Origin: JACQZO01 sp964512325 | Lineage (GTDB): Bacteria > Patescibacteriota > Gracilibacteria > RBG-16-42-10 | Assembly (NCBI GenBank): GCA_964512325.1 | Contig: CAZEGN010000024.1 | Span: 1 to 13,174, forward strand | Direction: 5' to 3' | Length of the DNA: 13,174 bases | Shown here: positions 1-7,519 of the stretch, piece by piece | Numbering within the stretch: the stretch's first letter is position 1 | How the letters are laid out: each line of letters starts with the position of its first letter | The notes under the pieces: model-generated | Database searches by the model: none | What the model was told of the DNA's origin: nothing | The model's input: only the letters and a program-made list of their open reading frames with translations | Position numbers and translations under genes: made by a program

Positions 1-1908
1 CTAATCTACAACTTGTAAATTCCAAAACTTTTCGTAAAGACCTTTTTGCTTGAGTAAAGTATGATGACTGCCTGAACCAATGACTTTTCCTTTATCTAAG
101 ACATAAATTTGATCAGCTTTACGAGCTGTAGTCATTTTGTGCGTAATCAATAATATTGTACTCTTCTCTTTTATCTCCTCTAGTAAGCCTGTTACTAAAC
201 TTTCATGTTCAGCATCAAGCTGATTGGTGCCTTCATCAAATATTATGATCGGTCTGTGTTGTAAAAAGACTCTACCAACCATAAGTAATTGTGCTTGACC
301 TCCAGATAAACGGATTTCATCACCAATCAACGACTCTAGACCTTTTGGTAAATTTTTGATCGTATTAGCTAGATCTAATCGTTCCAATAGTTTCCATATC
401 TGGTCATCAGTTAAAGCTGTTTCAACCCCAAGTAATAAGTTGTCTCGAATAGAAAAGTCTTCCAATAGCAATGGTTCCTGGCTAATGATACTTACGTATT
501 GACGAACATGATTTGGCGTGAAGTGAGTTAGCACTTGATCGCCTATAAGTACAGTACCTGACTCAGGATCATAATTGCGTACTAAGAGATGCGTTGCGGT
601 AGTTTTACCACTACCATTTCTACCAATGAGGGCTGTGATTTCACCCTGTTTACACTCAAGGGTAATACCATTGAGAACTTGCGGCAATTCTTTTTCAGCA
701 TCAACCAGTAGATTTTCCCATTCCTGCATTTCGCTTTTGTCCCACTTGTTATGAAAGCTATTTTTACTCAAACGATTATTATTGTTCAATAAATACTGAA
801 GGTATTTTTTTTCATCTTGATCCAAGTTAGGGTAGCGAAAAATAACCCTGTTAAACTTTATACTTCCATTTAAAGGTAAGGTTAATGATTGAGCTGGTAA
901 GCTATAGCGTGGTTTTAGGTTCAGAAAAAAACCGATTTTGTTTAAATTTAAAGACACTCTCTGCCACTGATTCGATTTGTTTACAGCGGAGAAAAAAACT
1001 TGTGATAATTGGTCAGTGTACAGAGTTAAAGCTGTAAAATCACCAATACTAGCTCTGCCAATAAGCACTGTAGTACCAATAATCATCCTAGCTATCCAAT
1101 AAGGGATCTGCGAAAATAGTGACTCGAACAATCCACGTTTATTGCTTCTTTTTGTACGCTCTATCTGCTGTTGTTGAGACGCTTGCATTAATTGTAGATA
1201 TTCTTGGAGCACTTGAGTTTGCCCACCAATTGCGACCAGTTGATGAAACTTTGATAGTAGAGTGTAGCGCAACTCATACCGCCGAGCATCTAACTTTTCT
1301 GTAAATAGTCTCTCCTGGTTCTCAAGACGCATCTGTCTTCTTGAATATATCGCTTGCAAAATAGTTGCCACTAAAATTACAAAAAATATAGAAACATTAA
1401 TCTGAGCGATAATAGGTAAAATACCTACAACGGCAATAATTTCACTGACAGTCTGAGACCAGAAGCTTAAGACATCTTCAGCTAAAAAGGTAATTTGAAA
1501 TATACTTTGACTAATTCTACGGTTACGAGGGTTAGCTAAAAAACCGGCATCAAAGGTTTCATATTTTTCGTACAACTTTTTCTCTGAAGAAAATGCTAAT
1601 TTCTGACCTAACTTCTCACGATGCACCTGTGCCCAACGATCAAACAACCTACTTAATAGCTGAAATAGTATTGTTACAGTAATTAAAAGTAAAAAGACAT
1701 TGACAGGAGAGGTATAAACAATACTAAATAGATCATTGTACTGATGCTGTAATTGATCAATCTGTAGTTTCAAAAGATACGGACCGACTAACCCAATCAA
1801 TGCACTGAGAAAAGAAAACAATAAGACTACTATCGCTGATTTTTTGTTTTCTTTTACTATATTAAAGAGAAAAACATATTCAGGCTTTGCGAGATGCTTT
1901 TTAATCAT
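1..1908 (-). CDS. ABC exporter, fused permease and ATPase (MsbA-type half transporter)
   Basis: This is a 635-aa half transporter expected to work as a dimer in the cytoplasmic membrane, exporting an unknown, probably lipophilic or peptide, substrate with ATP. The N-terminal 330 residues form a type IV exporter membrane domain with hydrophobic segments near 26-47, 70-85, 155-185 and 270-290. The nucleotide-binding domain has every catalytic motif: A-loop Tyr359, Walker A GRNGSGKTT (429-437), Q-loop Gln477, signature LSGGQ (534-538), Walker B IIIFDE (554-559) with catalytic Glu559, and switch His590. About 50 residues (361-410, Asn/Lys/Glu-rich) separate the A-loop from the first core strand, where family members usually have under ten. 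It starts 23 bp after the 282-aa gene on the same strand, so the two are probably co-transcribed. The gene is complete, with its stop at the window edge. The family is certain; the substrate is not known. Confidence 0.93.
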   Translation of the reverse strand: MIKKHLAKPEYVFLFNIVKENKKSAIVVLLFSFLSALIGLVGPYLLKLQIDQLQHQYNDLFSIVYTSPVNVFLLLITVTILFQLLSRLFDRWAQVHREKLGQKLAFSSEKKLYEKYETFDAGFLANPRNRRISQSIFQITFLAEDVLSFWSQTVSEIIAVVGILPIIAQINVSIFFVILVATILQAIYSRRQMRLENQERLFTEKLDARRYELRYTLLSKFHQLVAIGGQTQVLQEYLQLMQASQQQQIERTKRSNKRGLFESLFSQIPYWIARMIIGTTVLIGRASIGDFTALTLYTDQLSQVFFSAVNKSNQWQRVSLNLNKIGFFLNLKPRYSLPAQSLTLPLNGSIKFNRVIFRYPNLDQDEKKYLQYLLNNNNRLSKNSFHNKWDKSEMQEWENLLVDAEKELPQVLNGITLECKQGEITALIGRNGSGKTTATHLLVRNYDPESGTVLIGDQVLTHFTPNHVRQYVSIISQEPLLLEDFSIRDNLLLGVETALTDDQIWKLLERLDLANTIKNLPKGLESLIGDEIRLSGGQAQLLMVGRVFLQHRPIIIFDEGTNQLDAEHESLVTGLLEEIKEKSTILLITHKMTTARKADQIYVLDKGKVIGSGSHHTLLKQKGLYEKFWNLQVVD

Positions 1909-1931
1909 ATTAATATCAATGATAGACAGTA

Positions 1932-2780
1932 TTAAGCAATTCTAAAACACATCCTTGCTGTACTCTGAGATGTCGCAGAGTGAATGCTTTCTGCTGCAAT
2001 CACAAAAGTCATTTCCTTACTAGTAAAAGATGTCTTAGCCCAAAATGCTATAGGCACCGAACTGTTTTTTGGAATATGATTTCCTAACAGGATTGTTGAT
2101 GAACCGAATACAGTGGAAAAATTATCAAGTATTACATCAGGATAGAGTAACATTGAAAGCGTTATATAAGTATCAATATCCATAGCCTGTTCATCTTTAT
2201 AAGCATCAGAAGAATCAATTATTTCTAGTAAACTCTCTGGCGTTACTCTTGTGGGGAGAGCCTTTCTACCATTTATTTCCGCAGGAAATCTCCAGCCAAT
2301 TGAAACCAAAGGTTCAAATAATACCACCATCCATCCAGTTTGAGTAGCGTTTAGATATTCTTGCTTAGTTACTCCACCGGATTTTTTATCAAACTTGAGG
2401 GGAAAGTAGAGAAGGTCGTGACTCTGGGACCATGGACCAATCTTCTTGTCTTCTAGTAAAACAATATCTTTCTGTTCCTGCGCTATATCAGCATAAGCTT
2501 TTAACTTCTCAGCAATATCCACAGCAAAAGGTACCGGCAAAATTTCAGTGAGGCCTTGTGTGTACTTCTTTAAGACCTGAGCAGATTGGAGCTTTTCCCG
2601 AATCTCCTGCCATGTAGGAGCATAGTATTTCTGCCCATCAATGCCTTTACAAACAGTACTATGACCACTATCAGTTTGAACTAAACCAGATTTCACAAGC
2701 TGCTCAAGACGATGTTCATAGAGATACTCAAATCTTTCCAGCATTTCCTTTTTAATCTGGTCCATACTTTCTTTAGGCAT
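1932..2780 (-). CDS. Hypothetical protein, 282 aa, upstream partner of the ABC exporter
   Basis: I do not recognise this family. The 282-aa product has a charged, helix-prone N-terminus (residues 1-30, rich in Glu, Lys and Leu). Its C-terminal half is richer in hydrophobic and aromatic residues, with segments such as GWMVVLFEPLVSIGWRFP (about 149-166). No signal peptide or convincing transmembrane helix is visible, so it is probably cytoplasmic. The last 50 residues (STILLG, then VPIAFWAK, ending ARMCFRIA) distantly resemble the end of DUF1566/Lcl-like repeat domains. That is only an impression of the pattern of Trp, Gly and a final Arg-x-Ile. The frame is open from an ATG, lies 23 bp upstream of the exporter on the same strand, and has no competing frame. 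It may assist or be handled by the transporter, which is inferred from position only. The coding call is firm; the function is unknown. Confidence 0.75.
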   Translation of the reverse strand: MPKESMDQIKKEMLERFEYLYEHRLEQLVKSGLVQTDSGHSTVCKGIDGQKYYAPTWQEIREKLQSAQVLKKYTQGLTEILPVPFAVDIAEKLKAYADIAQEQKDIVLLEDKKIGPWSQSHDLLYFPLKFDKKSGGVTKQEYLNATQTGWMVVLFEPLVSIGWRFPAEINGRKALPTRVTPESLLEIIDSSDAYKDEQAMDIDTYITLSMLLYPDVILDNFSTVFGSSTILLGNHIPKNSSVPIAFWAKTSFTSKEMTFVIAAESIHSATSQSTARMCFRIA

Positions 2781-2829
2781 ATGACATGATTTGTTATTGG
2801 AATCTTATGCTGCAATTTAAACTACCCCA

Positions 2830-2858
2830 ATAGTATGATTAATTCAACTAGTCTGCAA
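2830..2858 (-). promoter_or_regulatory. Possible promoter of the minus-strand operon
   Basis: Read on the minus strand, TTGCAG (2858-2853) and TACTAT (2835-2830) are separated by 17 bp, leaving a leader of about 40 nt before the 282-aa gene. Both hexamers are only partial matches to the sigma-70 consensus, and other weak pairs exist in the same AT-rich spacer. Confidence 0.25.
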
Positions 2859-2955
2859 CAGTAAGCAGTCGGCATAACAGCTTACAAAAGCCACAAGCCT
2901 ACTTTTATTAAGTTTTTCCTTTTAAATTTTATCTTCTCAACTTTGCGCTCTCCTC

Positions 2956-2990
2956 ACATTTTGAATCTTGAATTTTGAATTTTTAATTAT
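2956..2990. repeat. Heptamer tandem array A1 upstream of nth
   Basis: Five 7-bp units in register: ACATTTT, GAATCTT, GAATTTT, GAATTTT, TAATTAT. The array lies in the divergent spacer, 42 bp before the nth start. Positions 2957-2980 (24 bp) are repeated exactly at 12417-12440. Confidence 0.8.
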
Positions 2991-3032
2991 TCCCTTCTTT
3001 GCTACAGTACTGCTACCTTATTCCTCTCCCCC

Positions 3033-3728
3033 ATGGAACCATTAGCACATAAAAAAACCCGGGCGCAGGAAATAGTAAAAGTGTTGGCAGCTAAGTATCC
3101 TGAACCTAAAACGGCATTGAACTATAGCAATGACTTTGAGCTACTAATCGCTACTGTTTTATCCGCACAAACTACTGATAAACGAGTCAACTTAGTTACT
3201 CCTAGTTTTTTTCCAGAACATGGTAGCCCTGATAAGCTCTATGCCTTAGGTGAAGAAAAGTTAAAAGAATTGATAAAATCAATCAATCTCTTTCCAACCA
3301 AAGCAAAAAACGTTATTGCTCTCTGCAAAGTATTAATTGATCAGCATCAGAATCAAGTACCCCGAACCAGAGCAGAACTAGAAGCCTTGCCTGGTGTCGG
3401 TAGAAAAACAGCTAATGTAGTATTAGCTAATGCTTTCGGCATTCCCAGCTTTGCAGTCGATACCCATGTCTTTCGTGTTAGCAAGCGTCTTGGCTTAAGC
3501 AATGGCAAAAATGTATTGCAAGTAGAGCATGATTTAATGAAAGTCTTACCAGAGCAACAATGGATTGACGCTCATCATTACTTAATTTTTCATGGACGGG
3601 AAACTTGTCATGCTCGTAAACCGAATTGTCCAGCATGCCCGGTAAAAAAGCTATGCCCATTTCCAGATAAAACCCCTCCACAAGTTTTGAACAAGAACAC
3701 AAAAGCTGCTCGAGAGAGAAGGAAATAA
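3033..3728 (+). CDS. nth: Endonuclease III (DNA glycosylase/AP lyase)
   Basis: Base-excision repair enzyme that removes oxidised pyrimidines and cleaves the abasic site by beta-elimination. The 231-aa length is near the usual 210-230. The helix-hairpin-helix LPGVGRKTANVV (119-130) carries the catalytic Lys125, and the catalytic Asp is Asp143 in AVDTH. The C-terminal [4Fe-4S] cluster site is intact: Cys192-X6-Cys199-X2-Cys202-X5-Cys208. The N-terminal LLIATVLSAQTTDKRVN segment (37-53) matches the conserved substrate-pocket region, including the usual Gln. A basic tail (about 210-231) follows the cluster. The ATG at 3033 is preceded by a C-rich run (CTCTCCCCC) instead of a Shine-Dalgarno. It is divergent from the exporter operon and 193 bp upstream of rsmH. 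The assignment is secure. Confidence 0.97.
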   Translation: MEPLAHKKTRAQEIVKVLAAKYPEPKTALNYSNDFELLIATVLSAQTTDKRVNLVTPSFFPEHGSPDKLYALGEEKLKELIKSINLFPTKAKNVIALCKVLIDQHQNQVPRTRAELEALPGVGRKTANVVLANAFGIPSFAVDTHVFRVSKRLGLSNGKNVLQVEHDLMKVLPEQQWIDAHHYLIFHGRETCHARKPNCPACPVKKLCPFPDKTPPQVLNKNTKAARERRK

Positions 3729-3844
3729 AGAAATGCACAATTTGCAGATTTACACAAAAGGCTAACAAAAGCAGAAAAGAAGGCAACAATAAAACAGTTC
3801 ACTCACCTTTACCACCCTGTCAACAAAAAGTGGAAAACTTTTCA

Positions 3845-3873
3845 TTGCTTTTAAATAGCGATTTTTCTAGAGT
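3845..3873 (+). promoter_or_regulatory. Likely promoter for rsmH and the division cluster
   Basis: TTGCTT (3845-3850) and TAGAGT (3868-3873) are separated by exactly 17 bp. The -10 element matches sigma-70 consensus at four of six positions and the -35 at three. Initiation near 3880 would give a leader of about 42 nt before the rsmH ATG, containing the 11-bp direct repeat at 3891-3920. Confidence 0.45.
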
Positions 3874-3890
3874 AGAACCGTGAGCTTAAG

Positions 3891-3920
3891 AGTTTTGCAC
3901 AGAATAAAAAGTTTTGCACA
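3891..3920 (+). repeat. 11-bp direct repeat in the rsmH leader
   Basis: AGTTTTGCACA occurs at 3891-3901 and again at 3910-3920, 19 bp start to start, ending one base before the rsmH ATG. It could be a protein-binding site, an RNA element at the start codon, or a chance duplication. Confidence 0.6.
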
Positions 3921-3921
3921 C

Positions 3922-4839
3922 ATGGCTTCTTCCGAGCACATTCCAGTCCTAGCCTCTGAGCTCATTGACCTTTTACAGATCGAGTCGAAGCAAACAATTG
4001 TTGACCTCACACTAGGTCGTTCTGGTCATGCTAAAGCTGTAGTTTCAATGTTAGGTCCCCAAGGGCACTTTATTGGAGTCGATGCTGATCCAATGCAAAT
4101 CAACTTTGCACAAGAAGTGTTGAAAGGTAAACCTAAGATTGATTTGGTTATAGACAATTTCGCTAATGTGCAAAAAGTTCTCAAAAATCTAAACTGCACT
4201 GAAGTGGACGCTATCTATGCCGATTTGGGTCTATCCACCATTCAACTTTTAGATCCAGAACGAGGCTTTTCATTCCAAAGTAATAGTGCATTAGATATGA
4301 GATTGAATATCCACACACAATCAGTCTCAGCCGCTGATGTCATTAATACCTGGACAGAAGAAGACTTAGCTAACTTGTTTTGGGAATTGGGAGAAGAACG
4401 CTTTAGTCGCCCAATTGCTAAAGCAATAGTCCAAGCTCGTAAAGCACATCCAATTACGACCGGACTTATGTTAGGAGATATTGTTGCCAGCGTGAAACGT
4501 TCCTCCAATAAACGCATTCACCCAGCAACACAAGTCTTTCAGGCCCTAAGAATGTACGTCAACGATGAATTAGGCACTCTGCAAACAATGCTCTCAGCCG
4601 CCCAGGCTGCACTCAAACCTAATGGCAAGTTAGCAATTATCACTTTTCACTCAATTGAAGATCGACTAGTCAAAAATACTTTCAAAGAGTGGAAAAGTTT
4701 GGGTACAGTGGAAATTATCACCAAGAAAGCAATCAAGCCCACCTGGCCAGAAATGAAAACCAATCCCCGCGCCCGCAGCGCCCACCTAAGAGCAATCAAA
4801 AGAATTCGCAATTCGCAAGTCGGAATGTGGAATGAGTGA
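3922..4839 (+). CDS. rsmH: 16S rRNA (cytosine-1402-N4)-methyltransferase RsmH
   Basis: SAM-dependent methyltransferase of 16S rRNA C1402, classically the early gene of the dcw cluster (mraW). The 305-aa product has HIPVL at 6-10, the SAM motif around DLTLG-RSGH (28-36), and GVDADP (52-57). DLGLSTIQLLDPERGFSF (101-118) is followed by LDMRL, and HPATQVFQALRMYVNDEL (200-217) and TFHSIEDRLVK (241-251) are characteristic. NPRARSAHLRA (281-291) is the usual C-terminal block. The ATG at 3922 is preferred over an upstream GTG at 3880 because family members begin a few residues before HIPVL. Two oddities are visible: the normally Gly-rich TLGGGGH loop reads TLGRSGH, and the last 12 or so residues are encoded by a 7-bp tandem array (4802-4836). 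No mraZ precedes it. Confidence 0.96.
   Translation: MASSEHIPVLASELIDLLQIESKQTIVDLTLGRSGHAKAVVSMLGPQGHFIGVDADPMQINFAQEVLKGKPKIDLVIDNFANVQKVLKNLNCTEVDAIYADLGLSTIQLLDPERGFSFQSNSALDMRLNIHTQSVSAADVINTWTEEDLANLFWELGEERFSRPIAKAIVQARKAHPITTGLMLGDIVASVKRSSNKRIHPATQVFQALRMYVNDELGTLQTMLSAAQAALKPNGKLAIITFHSIEDRLVKNTFKEWKSLGTVEIITKKAIKPTWPEMKTNPRARSAHLRAIKRIRNSQVGMWNE
4802..4836 (+). repeat. Heptamer tandem array A2 inside the rsmH 3' end
   Basis: Five units, GAATTCG, CAATTCG, CAAGTCG, GAATGTG, GAATGAG, end immediately before the TGA stop at 4837. They encode most of the C-terminal tail beyond the conserved RsmH block. Confidence 0.75.
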
Positions 4840-4856
4840 TTCATCCCGCTCTTCGC

Positions 4857-4877
4857 TCTCCGAATTCCGAATTATCC
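4857..4877. repeat. Short heptamer array A3 after rsmH
   Basis: Units TCTCCGA, ATTCCGA, ATTATCC. This is the same CCGAATT family as the arrays at 10526-10567 and 12281-12308, but only about two good units. Confidence 0.5.
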
Positions 4878-4900
4878 TCCCCTTCCTGCTTCGCCTCAAA

Positions 4901-4935
4901 TCTATAATTTATAACTTATAATATATAATCCTTAA
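4901..4935. repeat. Heptamer tandem array A4 abutting the ftsL-like start
   Basis: Five units in register: TCTATAA, TTTATAA, CTTATAA, TATATAA, TCCTTAA, followed by CCC and the ATG at 4939. Several units contain TATAAT-like sequence across unit junctions, so the array could double as a -10 region. No matching -35 element stands out. Confidence 0.8.
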
Positions 4936-4938
4936 CCC

Positions 4939-5298
4939 ATGAACGTTTACGTCCTTCCCCGCACAAACAATCCTCAGTTAACACCTAGACGTAAACATAC
5001 TGTGTCAGCAGAAGTAAAGATTGGTTTGGTGACGCTTAGCTTTACATTAATTGGACTAATCAGTCTACTCAGCTTTGCCTCGCTTAGTCACACCAGTCAA
5101 ATTCAGGCGGCGGGGTATGAAATAAAAACACTAGAACAACAAAAATCAAGCCTCAGTAATACGCATAAAGCACTCACCATGGAAATAGCCCAAAAGCGCT
5201 CTCTGGCGACTCTTGAAAGTAGTCCCAAAGTAAAAAACATGGTTTTGGTCAGCAACCCTATTATTGTCGATACACATAGCAATCTTGCACTTAAATAG
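4939..5298 (+). CDS. ftsL: FtsL-like bitopic division protein
   Basis: A 119-aa single-pass protein. A basic N-terminal cytoplasmic segment (PRRKH, 16-20) is followed by one transmembrane helix (about 28-49). An extracytoplasmic helix comes next (about 52-92, with the run EIKTLEQQKSSLSNTHKALT) and looks like a coiled coil. FtsL is poorly conserved in sequence, so the call rests on this architecture, the length and its position between rsmH and ftsI, the canonical place. FtsL pairs with DivIC/FtsB and activates the septal FtsW-FtsI synthase. The ATG at 4939 lies three bases after a heptamer array, with no Shine-Dalgarno. The stop is 7 bp before the ftsI start, so translation is probably coupled. 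A DivIC/FtsB-type identity is possible. Confidence 0.75.
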   Translation: MNVYVLPRTNNPQLTPRRKHTVSAEVKIGLVTLSFTLIGLISLLSFASLSHTSQIQAAGYEIKTLEQQKSSLSNTHKALTMEIAQKRSLATLESSPKVKNMVLVSNPIIVDTHSNLALK

Positions 5299-5305
5299 GT
5301 TTACT

Positions 5306-7468
5306 ATGAATCACTGCCATACACTGCGTATTATCTTAGTAAGTTTAATGATAGTACTTGTATTACGCCTTGGCTTTTTACAGCTAATTGAAGGAAAATA
5401 CTATCAAGCTTTAGCCGAACAACAGCATAAAGGTGTCATCACCCTACAAGCACGTCGTGGCAATGTATACCTTACTGACCGATCAGGCCAACCTGCTCTT
5501 TTAGCGGCTGATACTGCTTTGGACGTTGTGTTTGCTGATCCCAGTTTAATCACTGCTGATACTGAACAAGAAATAATCGACTTATTAGCACCCTTGCTTT
5601 TTGAAATGCCTACCGACCAAGAAGATAAAGAAGCATTATTGAGAGAAAATGATGTTTTTCTTGATGAACAAGGCACTCCTGTTGAAAGCATTGCTAATAG
5701 CTTTCCCGAAGCTGAACAGCCAAAAGTAAAAGTGGTGGAAAGTTATGATGTCTTGATGAAAGCGTATAAAGAAAAACTCTTAAAGAGCATTAGAAAAAAA
5801 GAGGTTACCCATCGCACTTTAATGGATACAAGCAATCCAAAGTTTGTAGAAAGCAAAGCCCAAATTGAAAGCATGCAGGTGCGAGGTATTTATACTGATG
5901 CTGATGAAATCTTTGCCGATCCAACAATTATTAGTGATCCGCAAAAGACAGCTGATACGATCAGCGCTGCTTTTGACTATCCCCGCCCCACGCTTACAAA
6001 AATGCTTACCCGCACACCAATTCGTTACGTACCATTAAAACACAAATTAAATCCTCAAATCTCTGAAAAAATTAAAAATCTACGCCTGAGTGATGGTAAG
6101 CGCTTACCTGGCATTGGTTTAGTGCCTGAGCAATGGCGCTACTATCCAGAGGGCACATTGGCAGCTCAGCTCATTGGCTTTCTAGGGTATGACAAAAAAG
6201 GCCAGTATGGCATTGAGAAAGCCTTTGAAGAAGAACAAAATGGCGTTCGCTTGGCTGGTGTGAATGGCAAGCTGCTGGTCGACCGAGATCCCCAAGGCAA
6301 TCAAATTGTCGTTGGTGATAAAATCACTACGCCCGCGCAAGATGGAACAGATATTACGTTAACCATTGATCGCGTGGTACAGCAATATGTAGAGACCGAG
6401 CTGGAGAAACAAGTAAAAGCAACGCAAGCCGCAAGCGGCCAAGTAGTAGTCTTAAACCCACAAACAGGAGCTTTAATTGCAGTAGCGAATTATCCAACAT
6501 TTAACCCTAATGAATATTGGAAAGCCTATGAAAAGTGGAAAGAAGGCGTACGTGCCGGCGAGTATAAAAATAAGATAGGCCCAGAAGTCTTCCTCAACAA
6601 AGCCTTTGTAAACATGTATGAACCAGGATCTGTGTTTAAGGTCATCACTATGGCCTCAGGTATCGACAGCGGCGAAATTACCCCCTTTACTATCAATTGT
6701 GAAAATTCTGATACGGTATATATCGATAACTTTCCGGTAAGAAACTCTACGCTCAGTGCCTATGGCTGTATCACTATGACTAAAGCCCTGGAAGTATCTA
6801 GCAACCTAACCACTCTTACTGTTGCCCAAAAATTAGGGCGCACACTTTTTTATCAATATATTCGTAACTTTGGATTTGGTGAGCCAAGCAAAGTTGAAAT
6901 TGACAATCACGCCACCGGCTGGGTATCACCGCCTGATCGCTGGGCTGATATTGATTTAGCGGTGGCGGGCTTTGGACAGGGATTGGGTGCAACACCACTG
7001 CAAGTCACCGCTGCTATCGGAGCAATTGCCAATGAAGGGGTCCTGATGAAAACACACTTAATCAAAAGCTATACTGATCCCGACACCAAACGCACTACTG
7101 AGATCCTACCTCAAGAAGAACGCCGCGTAGTAAAAAAAGAAAGTGCAGATCAGGTGAAAGGCATGATGGTTTCAACAGCTAAAAAATCCTACTCAGGTAC
7201 GATTAAAATCCCAGGCTATATTATTGCTGCCAAAACTGGAACAGCCCAAATTGCTTTAAGCAATGGGCTTGGTTATGAAAAAGGTCCCGGCAGCACTGAG
7301 GCCTCAATGGTTGGTTTCCCGGCAGAGCATCCTGAATTTGTGATCCTTACCAAAATTAGTCGCCCACTCAGTAGCCCCTGGGCAGAAGGCACAGCCGGAC
7401 CACTATTCACCAAGATTTGTGATTATTTGTTAAAGTATTATGCTATTCCACAAGACCTACCAACCTAA
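5306..7468 (+). CDS. ftsI: Class B penicillin-binding protein, septal transpeptidase (FtsI/PBP2-like)
   Basis: DD-transpeptidase that cross-links septal peptidoglycan outside the membrane. The 720-aa product has a membrane anchor (about 8-27) and a PBP dimerisation domain beginning at ARRGNVYLTDRSG (49-61). The C-terminal transpeptidase domain has all three catalytic motifs: SVFK (442-445) with nucleophile Ser442, SSN (498-500) and KTG (643-645). GTAGPLF near 695-701 belongs to the domain's C-terminal part. No PASTA repeats are present. The N-terminal region is enlarged: about 110 residues separate two similar blocks, RGNVYLTD...FADPSLI (51-82) and RGIYTDADEIFADPTII (193-209), suggesting an insertion or partial duplication. 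The ATG at 5306 is preferred over an upstream in-frame TTG at 5264 inside ftsL; AGGT at 5297-5300 may act as a weak ribosome site. The family is certain; FtsI rather than elongation PBP2 is inferred from the neighbours. Confidence 0.93.
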   Translation: MNHCHTLRIILVSLMIVLVLRLGFLQLIEGKYYQALAEQQHKGVITLQARRGNVYLTDRSGQPALLAADTALDVVFADPSLITADTEQEIIDLLAPLLFEMPTDQEDKEALLRENDVFLDEQGTPVESIANSFPEAEQPKVKVVESYDVLMKAYKEKLLKSIRKKEVTHRTLMDTSNPKFVESKAQIESMQVRGIYTDADEIFADPTIISDPQKTADTISAAFDYPRPTLTKMLTRTPIRYVPLKHKLNPQISEKIKNLRLSDGKRLPGIGLVPEQWRYYPEGTLAAQLIGFLGYDKKGQYGIEKAFEEEQNGVRLAGVNGKLLVDRDPQGNQIVVGDKITTPAQDGTDITLTIDRVVQQYVETELEKQVKATQAASGQVVVLNPQTGALIAVANYPTFNPNEYWKAYEKWKEGVRAGEYKNKIGPEVFLNKAFVNMYEPGSVFKVITMASGIDSGEITPFTINCENSDTVYIDNFPVRNSTLSAYGCITMTKALEVSSNLTTLTVAQKLGRTLFYQYIRNFGFGEPSKVEIDNHATGWVSPPDRWADIDLAVAGFGQGLGATPLQVTAAIGAIANEGVLMKTHLIKSYTDPDTKRTTEILPQEERRVVKKESADQVKGMMVSTAKKSYSGTIKIPGYIIAAKTGTAQIALSNGLGYEKGPGSTEASMVGFPAEHPEFVILTKISRPLSSPWAEGTAGPLFTKICDYLLKYYAIPQDLPT

Positions 7469-7473
7469 TGCAT

Positions 7474-7515
7474 AATTTGTAATTTGTAATTTGTAATTCG
7501 TAACTCGTAATTTCT
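7474..7515. repeat. Heptamer tandem array A5 between ftsI and ftsA-like
   Basis: Six units fill almost the whole 51-bp spacer: AATTTGT three times, then AATTCGT, AACTCGT, AATTTCT, followed by CCTC and the ATG at 7520. This is the most regular array in the window. Confidence 0.9.
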
Positions 7516-7519
7516 CCTC

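Noticed and set aside
3478..3802. Minus-strand frames antisense to nth
   Set aside because: They lie opposite the conserved iron-sulfur region of nth and are shadows.
3790..3860. MraZ-binding boxes upstream of rsmH
   Set aside because: Only one GTGGA-like sequence is present; the expected series of regularly spaced TGGG boxes is missing.
3880..3921. GTG start for rsmH adding 14 residues
   Set aside because: The extension lies on the direct-repeat leader and RsmH proteins normally begin just before HIPVL.
5264..5305. TTG start of ftsI within the ftsL-like gene
   Set aside because: The ATG at 5306 leaves a short basic N-terminus before the membrane helix, as expected, and has AGGT upstream.
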